NCBI GenBank assembly: GCA_964408735.1
Contig: CAYPAX010000082.1
Span: forward strand, 1-22,022
Length of the DNA: 22,022 bases
Reading direction: 5' to 3'
DNA from: UBA7887 sp964408735
GTDB taxonomy: Bacteria; Pseudomonadota; Alphaproteobacteria; UBA7887
Below the pieces are notes generated by a model. That model ran no database searches. It was not told the DNA's origin and was given only the letters and a program-made list of their open reading frames with translations. Position numbers and translations under genes: made by a program. Positions 14,524 through 21,905 of the stretch are shown piece after piece. How positions within the stretch are numbered: the first letter of the stretch is position 1; every line of letters begins with the position of its first letter.

Positions 14524-15180
14524 ATGCCGCGCAAGCCACGTCTCGTCGTTCCCAATGCGCCCCATCACGTGGTACAGCGCGGCGCCCGCGCGCAGGACGT
14601 CTTCTTTGATGACGAGGACTATGCCAGCTATCTCGCGACGCTCGTCGAACGCTGCAGCGGCGCCAGCTGTGCCATCTGGGGCTATTGCCTGATGCCCAAC
14701 CACGTGCACCTTATTCTCGTGCCCGCCAGTGCCGACACCTTGCGCGCCGCCCTCGGCCCCACCCACCACGCACACAGCCTGCGCATCAATCGGCGTGAGG
14801 GCTGGTACGGGCACCTCTGGCAGCAGCGCTTCCACTCCTTCGTCATGGACGAGGCGCATCTGCTCTCGGCGGCGCGCTATGTGGAGCGAAATCCGGTGCG
14901 CGCGGGCCTTGCCGGCGAGCCGGCGGACTGGCGCTGGTCGAGCGCGCGGGCGCATCTCGACGGGCATAGCGACGGGGTGGTGGACGTGGCACCGCTATTG
15001 GCGCTGGTGCCGGACTGGGAAGGCTATCTGCGCGTCGAGGAGCCGTCCGGCGAGCTCGAGACCTTGCGCCAGCATGTCACCAGCGGCCGCCCCCTGGCAT
15101 CGGCGGCTTTCATCGATCGCCTGGAAGCCACCACCGGTCTCCCTGTGCGGCGACGCAAGCCGGGCCCAAAGAATAATTAG
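14524..15180 (+). CDS. REP-associated tyrosine transposase (RAYT, Y1_Tnp superfamily)
   Basis: This 218-residue single-strand endonuclease of the IS200/TnpA_REP type is expected to nick and rejoin DNA at hairpins formed by the flanking palindromes. The N-terminus PRKPRLVVPNAPHHVVQRG is typical of the family. The HUH motif H60-V-H62 sits in GYCLMPNHVHLIL. The catalytic tyrosine is Y119 in SAARYVERNPVRAGL, followed by the characteristic DWRWSSARAHL. Length fits RAYTs (~150-230). A strong GAAGGAGG site precedes the ATG. The last codons and the TAG stop lie within repeat R3, so gene and repeat are physically merged. All catalytic residues are present, so the protein may be active. Confidence 0.94.
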   Translation: MPRKPRLVVPNAPHHVVQRGARAQDVFFDDEDYASYLATLVERCSGASCAIWGYCLMPNHVHLILVPASADTLRAALGPTHHAHSLRINRREGWYGHLWQQRFHSFVMDEAHLLSAARYVERNPVRAGLAGEPADWRWSSARAHLDGHSDGVVDVAPLLALVPDWEGYLRVEEPSGELETLRQHVTSGRPLASAAFIDRLEATTGLPVRRRKPGPKNN

Positions 15181-15198
15181 GTGACAGTCACCCAACTT
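15173..15198 (+). repeat. RAYT-associated palindromic repeat, copy R3
   Basis: It is identical to R1 over 26 bases. Its first eight bases include the final codon and the TAG stop of the transposase gene. Confidence 0.85.
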
Positions 15199-15229
15199 AA
15201 TAGGTAATTAATCTGATTTTCATACTACA

Positions 15230-15255
15230 AAGTTGTGTGACTGTCACCTAATTAT
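15230..15255 (-). repeat. RAYT-associated palindromic repeat, copy R4
   Basis: This inverted copy is separated from R3 by 31 bp and differs from the exact reverse complement of R1 at one base. The R3-R4 pair could fold into a long cruciform or RNA hairpin just after the gene. Confidence 0.85.
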
Positions 15256-15309
15256 GCGGCGTATCGATTTGCATGCCCCTGCCCATCTCGCCTGCCGCGA
15301 CGGGCGTTC

Positions 15310-16071
15310 TCAGCCCAGACTGTGCCCGCCATCGACGACCACGACGCTGCCGGTCATGAAGGGCGAGGCGTTCGACGCCAAAAGCAGCAGCGCACCGTCG
15401 AGCTCTTCGGCCTGGCCGAGGCGGCGCTGGGGGATGGCGCTGTCGATCAGGGCCTTGCCCGGTTCGCTGGCGAAAAAGTCCCGATTGAGGTCGGTCTCCA
15501 CATAGCCCGGTGCTATCGCATTGACCCGCACGTCATGGCGCGCCAACTCACGTGCCAGCGCATGGGTGAGGTGGATGAGGCCGGCCTTCGAGGTGCAATA
15601 GCTCGCCACCCGCCCGAGCGCGATCATGCCGCCGATGGAGGCGATATTGACGATGCGCCCGCCGCCCCGCGCCGCCATCCGCTTGGCCGTTTCGCGGGCA
15701 ACGAGAAAGGCGCCGGAGAGGTTGGTGTCGACGACCTGCTGCCATTCCTCCGGCGTGGTCTCAAGGGCCGCCTTGGTGATGGCCATGCCGGCATTGTTGA
15801 CGAGCACGTCGAGGGGGCCGAGCGCGGCCTCCGCCGCCTTGACGCCATTGGCGACGCTGTCCGCGTCGGTAACCTCCATGGCCACGGGGAGGGCGCGCCG
15901 GCCGAAGGCCCCGACCTCAGCCACGGTTTCGGCCAAGGCATCCGGGTTGCGCGCGGTGATCGCCACATCGGCGCCGGCCCGCGCCAAGGTCGAGGCAAAG
16001 TGCCGCCCCAAGCCCCGCGAGGCGCCCGTGATCAGCGCCCGGCTGCCACTCATATCGAAGAGTTCGCTCAT
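15310..16071 (-). CDS. Short-chain dehydrogenase/reductase (SDR)
   Basis: This 253-residue classical SDR uses NAD(P)(H) to interconvert a hydroxyl and a carbonyl. The cofactor loop TGASRGLG (residues 15-22), NNAG (92-95), and the tetrad N117, S145 (NIASIGG), Y158 and K162 (YCTSK) are all intact. GYVETDLNRDF and the C-terminal SVVVVDGGHSLG complete the fold. R41 after the second strand (ITARN) suggests NADPH preference, by analogy. Its start overlaps the stop of the acyl-CoA synthetase gene (ATGA), so the pair is one operon, and a 3-hydroxyacyl-CoA-type or related substrate is plausible but unproven. Confidence 0.92.
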   Translation of the reverse strand: MSELFDMSGSRALITGASRGLGRHFASTLARAGADVAITARNPDALAETVAEVGAFGRRALPVAMEVTDADSVANGVKAAEAALGPLDVLVNNAGMAITKAALETTPEEWQQVVDTNLSGAFLVARETAKRMAARGGGRIVNIASIGGMIALGRVASYCTSKAGLIHLTHALARELARHDVRVNAIAPGYVETDLNRDFFASEPGKALIDSAIPQRRLGQAEELDGALLLLASNASPFMTGSVVVVDGGHSLG

Positions 16072-17729
16072 TCGCTTAAGCCTCGTGCCCGCTCGCGCAG
16101 CTCGTATTTCATGATCTTGCCGGTCGAGGTCTTGGGCAGAAGCCCGAAGACCACCGTCTTGGGCGCCTTGTAACGCGCCATATTCTCACGGCAGAAGGCG
16201 ATGATATCGGCCTCTGACACGGGCGCCGCTCCCTCGGCCAAAGTGACGAAGGCGCAGGGCGTCTCGCCCCATTTGGCGTCCGGGCGGGCAACTACGGCGG
16301 CCTCCATCACGGCGGGATGGCGATATAGCGCTTCCTCGACTTCAAGAGACGAGATGTTCTCGCCGCCCGAGATGATGATGTCCTTGGAGCGGTCCTTGAC
16401 CTCGACCGTGCCGTCCGCATGGAGAACGGCCAGGTCGCCGCTGTGGAACCAGCCGTCGCGGAAGGCTTCGGCCGTGCTTTTGGGGTTTTTCAGATAGCCT
16501 TTCATCACCGTGTTGGCGCGGATCAGGATCTCGCCGACGCTTTCGCCGTCCGCAGGCACGTCCACACCGCTCTCCGGATCGGCCACCCGCACCCCTTCCA
16601 CCAGGGGGTAGCCATGGCCCTGTCGCGCCATCAGCCGCGCCCGCTCGCCCAGCTCGAGATCGGCCCAATCGTCCTGCCAGGCCGAGACCATGGAGGGGCC
16701 GTAGGTCTCGGTCAGGCCATAGAGCTGGGTGACCGTGAAGCCGAGCCGCTCCATGCCCTCGATGACGGCGCTGGGCGGAGCCGCGCCGCCGGTGAAGACG
16801 GCGCAACGGTGGCTGAAGTCGCGGCGTTGCTCCGCCGGCGCATGCAAGAGCATGGTCAGAACCACGGGTGCGCCGCAGAAAATGGTCACCTTCTCCTTCG
16901 CCACCGCCTCGAAGACCGCTTCGGGTATCACCTCGCGCAAGCAGACATGGGTGCCGGCGACCGCGGTGACGGACCAGGGAAAGGTCCAGCCGTTGCAATG
17001 GAACATGGGCAAGGTCCAGAGATAGACGCTGCTGCGGTTAAGCTCGGTCGCGAGCACGTTGGACAGCGCATTCAGATAGGCACCACGGTGGTGGTAGACG
17101 ACGCCCTTGGGGTCGCCCGTGGTGCCGGATGTGTAGTTGAGTGCGATGGCCTGCCATTCGTCCTCTGGCGGCGAAGCGACAAATCCGTCGGCGTCTGCGG
17201 CGAGAAAGCTCTCGTAATCCGTGCCGCCGACGCTTTCGCCGTCGCTTGCCGGGTCGTCGACCTCGACCAGCAGCGGCGGCTCTTCCAGCTCGGCCAAGGC
17301 GGTACGGGTGACGGCAGCAAAGCCGCGGTCGACGATGAACACCTTGCTTCCCGCGTGCTGCAGGAAGAAAGCCACGCTGGCGGCATCGAGGCGAGTATTG
17401 ACGGCGTTGAGGACCGCACCCGTCATCGGCACGCCATAATGACACTCCAGCATTTCCGGGATATTGGGCAATAATGCCGAAACCGTATCGCCGCGCCCTA
17501 CCCCGGCCCCGACCAATGCCGCGGCCAAACGGCGGCAACGCTCGCGAAACGCCGCATAGTCCATGCGGCGCTGGCCATAGACAATGGCCGTGCGTTGCGG
17601 GTAAACCATTGCCGCACGGTCGAGAAAGCTCAACGGCGTCAAGGGAACGTAGTTGGCCGGCCCTTGATCCAACCCCATATCATATTGGGAGTTGGGAGAA
17701 TGTCGGTCCACGGTGGGCGTTTCGCTCAC
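16068..17729 (-). CDS. AMP-forming acyl-CoA synthetase
   Basis: This 553-residue ANL-superfamily ligase activates a carboxylic acid to an acyl-adenylate and then to the CoA thioester. Motifs include LNYTSGTTGDPKGVVYHHRG (P-loop), LYGLTETYGPS (adenine contact), and GWFHSGDLAVLHADGTVEVK with DRSKDIIISGGENIS (hinge and ribose contact). The C-terminal catalytic lysine sits in PKTSTGKIMK. The MFHCNGWTFPW stretch is typical of medium/long-chain fatty acyl and methylmercaptopropionyl ligases; substrate cannot be fixed from sequence. The start is a GTG with a strong GAGGAGA site six bases upstream. It is coupled to the SDR gene and divergent from the GGDEF-like gene. Confidence 0.93.
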   Translation of the reverse strand: MSETPTVDRHSPNSQYDMGLDQGPANYVPLTPLSFLDRAAMVYPQRTAIVYGQRRMDYAAFRERCRRLAAALVGAGVGRGDTVSALLPNIPEMLECHYGVPMTGAVLNAVNTRLDAASVAFFLQHAGSKVFIVDRGFAAVTRTALAELEEPPLLVEVDDPASDGESVGGTDYESFLAADADGFVASPPEDEWQAIALNYTSGTTGDPKGVVYHHRGAYLNALSNVLATELNRSSVYLWTLPMFHCNGWTFPWSVTAVAGTHVCLREVIPEAVFEAVAKEKVTIFCGAPVVLTMLLHAPAEQRRDFSHRCAVFTGGAAPPSAVIEGMERLGFTVTQLYGLTETYGPSMVSAWQDDWADLELGERARLMARQGHGYPLVEGVRVADPESGVDVPADGESVGEILIRANTVMKGYLKNPKSTAEAFRDGWFHSGDLAVLHADGTVEVKDRSKDIIISGGENISSLEVEEALYRHPAVMEAAVVARPDAKWGETPCAFVTLAEGAAPVSEADIIAFCRENMARYKAPKTVVFGLLPKTSTGKIMKYELRERARGLSE

Positions 17730-17733
17730 GGCG

Positions 17734-17790
17734 TGTCTCCTCAGTCGTCATTCAGAAAGCTATTGATATCCGAATTGGAATGAGGAGACA
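17734..17790. repeat. 10-bp inverted repeat formed by two divergent ribosome sites
   Basis: TGTCTCCTCA (17734-17743) and TGAGGAGACA (17781-17790) are exact reverse complements. Each is the Shine-Dalgarno region of one of the two divergent genes. The 68-bp gap must also hold both promoters, so the repeat might double as an operator, but the ribosome sites explain most of it. Confidence 0.6.
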
Positions 17791-17798
17791 TCTGTGAC

Positions 17799-19127
17799 AT
17801 GCCAGCGATAGCGCGCGTAATGATCGTTGACGAGCTGGGCGTCCAAAGCGGGCTGTCCGCATCCGTGCAGTCACAGGGCTTCGAGACTGTCAGCGAAACC
17901 GTCTCCGTGACCCCCGGCAGCGTGGGCCAGAAGCATCCGGACCTTGTGGTCATAGACAATCGCGCCGACCGCGACGCCGGCCTGGCGCTGACACGTGCCT
18001 TGAAGGACGATCCCGAGACCGAAGCGACGCCGGTGGTGCTGATCGATGACGACATGAGCGCCGATCGCCAGCGTGCCGGGCTCGAAGCCGGTGCCACGGA
18101 CGTCATCGCCGCCCCCAGCAACGATGCTGCCTTCGGCTTCCGCGTGCGTGCCCTGGTCCGCCTTGAAGTCATGCGCGCCGAATTGAGCCGGCGACGCTAC
18201 ATCATGGAGCGCTTCGCCATCGACCTGCCGCCGGCCGACCTCGATCACCTGGCGATACACGGCTCGCGCCTGTTGCTACTTGGCAGCGGCGGCGACAACC
18301 AGGCCGCAATCGCCGAGACGCTTGGCGAGGTCTTCAACGTCGATACCATGGCCGACCCTGTGGAGGCCTTGGGCATCGTCGCTTCGAAAAAGTACGATGC
18401 GGTGATCGCTCTCGCCAACGACGAGAGCGTCGATCAAATCGTCGAGTTCTGCGCCGATATCCGCCGCAATGTGTCCTTCTTCAATTTGCCGATCATCGCG
18501 ATTCTGCCGCCGGGACAGCTGCTCGCTGCCGAGCTGGCCCATCGCGAGCGGGTCAGCGACGTTCTGTTCTCGCCCGTCTCCGCCGAGGACCTGCGCCAGC
18601 AGCTGCTGGTCTGGATCCGCCACTGGCATTATCGCGAGGAATTGATCAAGGCGGCCCGGGAGACCAAGTCCCTGGTCACCATCGACGGCCTCACCGGCCT
18701 CTCAAGCCACGGCTTCTTCCGTGATTATCTGGGAGACCTGATCGAAGACTGCGCCAAGACCAACAAGACCTTCGCCATGGCCATCATCCAGGTCACCGAC
18801 GTGGCCGGGATCAACGAGACCTATGGCTACTCTGCCGGCGACCACCTGCTGCGCCAGATCGGCCAGATCGTCAACCAGCTGGTTCGCGTCGAGGATCTGG
18901 CGGCCCGCTTCCGCGGCACCGAGTTTTGCATGCTGCTGCCGCAAACCAGTTCGGAATCTGCCAATCTGGTTCTCAGTCGCGTCAGCGGTGTTATCGCCAA
19001 TACCGACTTCCTGTTGATGGGTTGCCCCCATGCCATCAGGCCGCATCTGCAAAGTGGCCTGGTGACCTACGACCACGATGCGGATGGCAAATCAATCCTG
19101 GAACGCGCCCAGGCATCGGTGAGATAA
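17799..19127 (+). CDS. PleD/PopA-like protein: REC-REC-degenerate GGDEF with intact I-site
   Basis: This 442-residue protein has the layout of PleD. Receiver 1 (~1-125) keeps the aspartate of VVIDNRAD but has lost the switch Thr and Lys (VLIDDD, VIAAPSN). Receiver 2 (~150-275) lacks an acceptor aspartate. The GGDEF domain starts at TIDGLTGLSSHGFF (~residue 295), and its active-site motif is R372-G-T-E-F instead of GGDEF, so diguanylate cyclase activity is unlikely. Five residues before it the inhibitory c-di-GMP site RxxD is intact (R363-V-E-D366). This combination is that of the Caulobacter PopA type, which binds c-di-GMP as an effector. It is divergent from the acyl-CoA synthetase, with a GAGGAGA ribosome site. 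Confidence 0.88.
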   Translation: MPAIARVMIVDELGVQSGLSASVQSQGFETVSETVSVTPGSVGQKHPDLVVIDNRADRDAGLALTRALKDDPETEATPVVLIDDDMSADRQRAGLEAGATDVIAAPSNDAAFGFRVRALVRLEVMRAELSRRRYIMERFAIDLPPADLDHLAIHGSRLLLLGSGGDNQAAIAETLGEVFNVDTMADPVEALGIVASKKYDAVIALANDESVDQIVEFCADIRRNVSFFNLPIIAILPPGQLLAAELAHRERVSDVLFSPVSAEDLRQQLLVWIRHWHYREELIKAARETKSLVTIDGLTGLSSHGFFRDYLGDLIEDCAKTNKTFAMAIIQVTDVAGINETYGYSAGDHLLRQIGQIVNQLVRVEDLAARFRGTEFCMLLPQTSSESANLVLSRVSGVIANTDFLLMGCPHAIRPHLQSGLVTYDHDADGKSILERAQASVR

Positions 19128-19161
19128 TGGCGCAATAAATGCGTCAGTGGAGACGACGGAC

Positions 19162-19815
19162 ATGAAGATCGACGTCATTTCCGACACCGTCTGCCCGTGG
19201 TGTTTCATCGGCAAGCGCCGCCTTGAAGCAGCCCTGGCGGGCTTCGAAGGCGAGCGACCGGAGGTGGTTTGGCACCCCTTCCAACTCAACCCGGAGATGC
19301 CCGTCGACGGCATGCCGCGCAGCCAATATCTCGAGCTCAAGTTCGGCGGTCCTGCCCGGGCGGAGCGGGTCTATCGCAGCGTTGCCGATGCCGCCAGTGC
19401 CGAGGGCCTGCCTTTCGCGCTCGAGCGCATCGGGCGCACGCCCAACACCATGGCCTCGCACCGGCTGATCCATTTCGCCGGCCTTCATGGCGACCAGGAA
19501 GATGTGGTGGAGGGCCTGTTCAGAGCCTATTTCTTCGACGGCCGCGACATCGGCGACTTTGAGACGCTCGCCGCGATCGCCGGAGAATGCGGCCTGGACC
19601 GCGACGCGGCACTGGCCTATCTGCGAAGCGACGCTGACGCCGTGGAGGTCGCCCAGCGTGATCGCCATGCCCGCAGTATCGGCGTCAACGGCGTTCCGTG
19701 CTTCATCATAGACGGCCGTTATGCCGTCTCAGGGGCCCAGGATCCGGAAGTGTTCCAGCAGGTTTTCGCCGTCGCCATCCAGGAATCTGCGCAGGCCGCG
19801 GAAGCCGCGGAGTAG
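19162..19815 (+). CDS. DsbA-family oxidoreductase (FrnE-like)
   Basis: This 217-residue thioredoxin-fold protein has a long helical insertion, as in FrnE / 2-hydroxychromene-2-carboxylate isomerase relatives. The N-terminus MKIDVISDTVCPWCFIGKRR carries the redox motif C11-P-W-C14, and the cis-proline loop is GVNGVPCFIIDGRYAVSGAQ. No signal peptide is present, so it acts in the cytoplasm, probably as a disulfide oxidoreductase or isomerase of small or protein thiols. The ATG at 19162 follows GGAGACGACGG; a GTG five codons earlier is in frame but less likely. It lies 34 bp after the GGDEF-like gene and its stop is one base from the convergent luxR-type stop. Confidence 0.92.
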   Translation: MKIDVISDTVCPWCFIGKRRLEAALAGFEGERPEVVWHPFQLNPEMPVDGMPRSQYLELKFGGPARAERVYRSVADAASAEGLPFALERIGRTPNTMASHRLIHFAGLHGDQEDVVEGLFRAYFFDGRDIGDFETLAAIAGECGLDRDAALAYLRSDADAVEVAQRDRHARSIGVNGVPCFIIDGRYAVSGAQDPEVFQQVFAVAIQESAQAAEAAE

Positions 19816-19816
19816 G

Positions 19817-20530
19817 CTACAGCTCCAAGAACCCTCGTTGGATGGCCATCACCACGGCCGAGATCTTGTTGCTCGCGCCCAGCTTGTCCATGGCGTTCTT
19901 GGCGTGGAACTCGACCGTCTTGCGGGATATCGACAGGATTTCGCCGATATCGGAATAGGGCTTTCCGGCCTTGCACCATTTCAGCACTTCAATCTCCCGC
20001 CGCGACAGCATGACGTCGTCGTTTTCGGGAAAGCGCTGCTCTTCGGTCAGTTCCAGGAAGCGCGTCCAGGTCTGCACGCTGAGGGAATGCATCAGGCCTA
20101 TGCGCTCGGGATTCGCGGGCTCGGCGACTCGGCGGCTGAGACTGAGGATATCGAGCTGATTGCCCGGACCGTGCATGGGAAAGGTTACGCCGGTATGCAC
20201 GCCGGCGCATTGACATTCGTGCATCAGATTGATCTGCGGTCGCGAAAGATCGGCACCTTGCAGCGCATCGTTCCAGAGGAACGGCCGCCGCGCCCGCAAG
20301 GCACAACCGAGAATGGGATCGATCTTGTCCCACTGCTGGTCGAAATAATACTCCGGGTAGCCCTCGGGAAATTCCAGCCAATGCAGGTCGATTACATCGC
20401 GACCGCGCACCGATGTCAGGAGGAAATTCTCGTAGCCTTCCTGCTGTGCCGCGGCAGTGAACAGCCGCCTGAGATCATCGACCGAATTGGCCTGCTGGCT
20501 CAGTTCAACATATCGCTCAAACTGGTACAC
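19817..20530 (-). CDS. LuxR-family transcriptional regulator with autoinducer-binding-like domain
   Basis: This 237-residue regulator has an N-terminal autoinducer-binding domain (~1-165) and a C-terminal LuxR helix-turn-helix (~173-237: LSRREIEVLKWCKAGKPYSDIGEILSISRKTVEFHAKNAM, given in two overlapping motif halves LSRREIEVLKW and SRKTVEFHAKNAM). Against the TraR ligand-pocket set, the tryptophan at 57 is replaced by Y58. Tyr61, Asp70, Pro71, Trp85 and Gly113 are kept as Y62, D71, P72, W86 and G114. It should therefore still bind an acyl-homoserine lactone or a related signal. No synthase is in the window, so it may be a solo. The GTG start is the only in-frame start after an upstream TAA. 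It lies downstream of the candidate lactonase gene. Confidence 0.92.
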   Translation of the reverse strand: MYQFERYVELSQQANSVDDLRRLFTAAAQQEGYENFLLTSVRGRDVIDLHWLEFPEGYPEYYFDQQWDKIDPILGCALRARRPFLWNDALQGADLSRPQINLMHECQCAGVHTGVTFPMHGPGNQLDILSLSRRVAEPANPERIGLMHSLSVQTWTRFLELTEEQRFPENDDVMLSRREIEVLKWCKAGKPYSDIGEILSISRKTVEFHAKNAMDKLGASNKISAVVMAIQRGFLEL

Positions 20531-20569
20531 TTTCGGCCATCGAGCATCCGTTTATCCCGCACGCTGCAA

Positions 20570-20599
20570 ATTATGAGTGTCTTGATGTAGGGGGCGCAA
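20570..20599 (-). promoter_or_regulatory. Possible promoter of the luxR-type gene
   Basis: On the minus strand CATAAT (20570-20575, five of six matches to consensus) is preceded after 18 bases by a weak TTGCGC (20594-20599). It lies in the 122-bp gap after the hydrolase gene. No convincing lux-box dyad was seen in this gap. Confidence 0.3.
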
Positions 20600-20652
20600 G
20601 AGATTTACCTGCAACCAACTCCTCGCTCCTCGGTAGCGTGTCGGGAATCGGT

Positions 20653-21498
20653 TCACAAATCGAGAAACGATAAGAGAATGCGATTGAACTCGCGCGGGCG
20701 TTGCCAGTGGGGCGCATGACCGGCGTCGGCAACGACGAACACCTCGCCGCCCCACAAATTCCGGTATGCGATGGAGCGCAGATAATCGAGCCGGACAAAA
20801 GGCTCTTTCGCACCATGCACGACGCAAAGCGGGATGTCCCGGGTTTCGACGAGGTTGCGCTGGTCGGCGCCGACGCCGGACATGGCATTCGTGAACATGT
20901 AATGCCGCGCCTCGCCATCGGTGCGGTGAACGGCATCCAGAAGGTGCGGCGCGACCCACCCTTCGCCGCCCAACATGTTCGTGGCATAGACGACCGCATC
21001 CTCTTGCGAGAAAGCTCGCTTGCCAGTCAGGCCCATGGTCTGGGATGGCTTGAAGGCGGCCTGCAACGCCTCCGGCGAAGGCCGCGCGGGAGGCGTGCCT
21101 ACGATAAGCAAAGAGCGTATGCGGGGCTCGCATCCGAGCAACTCCAAGCCGATATGGCCGCCCAGCGACCAGCCCACGACATCGACCTCAGACCACGCCA
21201 GGCTGTCCAGCAGTTGGCTTACGATCCGCGCATAACCGGGAAAGCTGTAGGTCTGCGAAGGCGTTCGGGCATTGTCGGACTTACCGTGCCCAGGCAAGTC
21301 GAGTGCCATGACCGGGCGGCCACAGCTAGCCACGGCATCGATTTGATCGCGCCAAATCTCCTTGCACGACGAGTTGCCGTGAATGAACAGGACAGGACGA
21401 CCATCACCGGGTTCGACGATCGCAGAGATTGTCGCTTCCGGCAGGTGAAATACGCGCTCGCGGAAGACGGTCAGAGCCGGGGCACCGCCCAGACTCAA
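20653..21498 (-). CDS. AidH-like alpha/beta hydrolase, candidate N-acyl-homoserine lactonase
   Basis: This 281-residue alpha/beta hydrolase closely resembles what I recall of AidH, the Ochrobactrum enzyme that opens the lactone ring of quorum signals. Shared segments are LFIHGNSSCKEIW (N42, AidH N33), DLPGHGKSD, VGWSLGGHIGLE (nucleophile S111, AidH S102), GTPPARP, Y171 (AidH Y160), RTDGEARHYMF, GADQRNLVE, GAKEPFV (E232, AidH E219), NLWGG and DAGHAPHW (H261, AidH H248). All named catalytic and pocket residues are conserved. The frame extends upstream, but a TTG at 21496-21498, behind a GGAG site, overlaps the previous gene's stop as TTGA and gives a normal family length. It precedes a LuxR-type regulator, pointing to signal turnover. 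Confidence 0.85.
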   Translation of the reverse strand: MSLGGAPALTVFRERVFHLPEATISAIVEPGDGRPVLFIHGNSSCKEIWRDQIDAVASCGRPVMALDLPGHGKSDNARTPSQTYSFPGYARIVSQLLDSLAWSEVDVVGWSLGGHIGLELLGCEPRIRSLLIVGTPPARPSPEALQAAFKPSQTMGLTGKRAFSQEDAVVYATNMLGGEGWVAPHLLDAVHRTDGEARHYMFTNAMSGVGADQRNLVETRDIPLCVVHGAKEPFVRLDYLRSIAYRNLWGGEVFVVADAGHAPHWQRPREFNRILLSFLDL

Positions 21499-21905
21499 TG
21501 GTGGGGCTCCAGGAATCTCGGCTCGTAGATGCTGTCGTCCGACAGGCTGTACACCAGTTTGAAACGATGGATTCCCTTGTCCAGCAGCGCTACGCAATGC
21601 GCATCGCCCATATCTTCGGAAAGATCGCTGCGGATGAACTCCAACAAGCGGATGAAGCTGTTGACGGTCGGGAAGTCCTCATAGACCAAGGCGCCGGCCT
21701 CGTCCGGATGAGACAAGGGATAACGATTGCGCAGGCACATCTCACAGGAATGCAAATAGTCTGCGCAAGCTTCGTCGAAATACACCTCACCGGCCATGAT
21801 TTTGGCGGTAAGGACGAGCTTGATCGTGTCCCTGACCCGGATCTGCTGACTGAATTCGGCCAGTGATGCGTCGTCAAGCCTGATCCTGTCTCTCGCGCAC
21901 TCCAT
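21495..21905 (-). CDS. Unknown cysteine-containing protein coupled to the lactonase-like gene
   Basis: I do not recognise this 136-residue protein. It is acidic and mostly helical in appearance, with no signal peptide or membrane segment. A cluster C47-x6-C54-x2-C57 (ACADYLHSCEMCLRN), with a nearby H52, could bind a metal. The C-terminal part (SFIRLLEFIRSDLSEDMGD, then HRFKLVYSLSDDSIYEPRFL) looks like a small alpha+beta domain. The ATG at 21905 follows a G-rich stretch; a TTG 17 codons upstream (21956) is an alternative. Its stop overlaps the hydrolase start (TTGA), so the two are made together. The 117 bases upstream hold no clear promoter; the window ends there. Confidence 0.7.
   Translation of the reverse strand: MECARDRIRLDDASLAEFSQQIRVRDTIKLVLTAKIMAGEVYFDEACADYLHSCEMCLRNRYPLSHPDEAGALVYEDFPTVNSFIRLLEFIRSDLSEDMGDAHCVALLDKGIHRFKLVYSLSDDSIYEPRFLEPHH

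Larger units (their letters stand above)
14395..15255 (+). mobile_element. RAYT unit bounded by 26-bp inverted repeats
   Basis: A Y1-type transposase gene is bracketed by paired palindromic repeats. The outermost copies (14395-14420 and 15230-15255) are inverted relative to each other and match at 25 of 26 positions. Inner copies lie at 14456-14471 and 15173-15198. Each side therefore carries one repeat in each orientation, separated by ~31-35 bp of AT-rich DNA, an arrangement like the BIMEs associated with REP-associated tyrosine transposases. The unit sits neatly between two ordinary host genes. Confidence 0.7.

Noticed and set aside
14395..15255. CRISPR array from the repeated GTGACAGTCAC elements
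   Set aside because: There are only four copies, in alternating orientation, with irregular spacing and a transposase gene between them; this is a REP/BIME layout.
16419..17474. 351-residue plus-strand open frame over the acyl-CoA synthetase
   Set aside because: It is antisense to a complete ANL enzyme with all motifs; no independent evidence of coding.
20531..20652. lux box upstream of the LuxR-type gene
   Set aside because: I looked for a 20-bp dyad of the ACCTGT/ACAGGT type here and upstream of 21905 and found none convincing.
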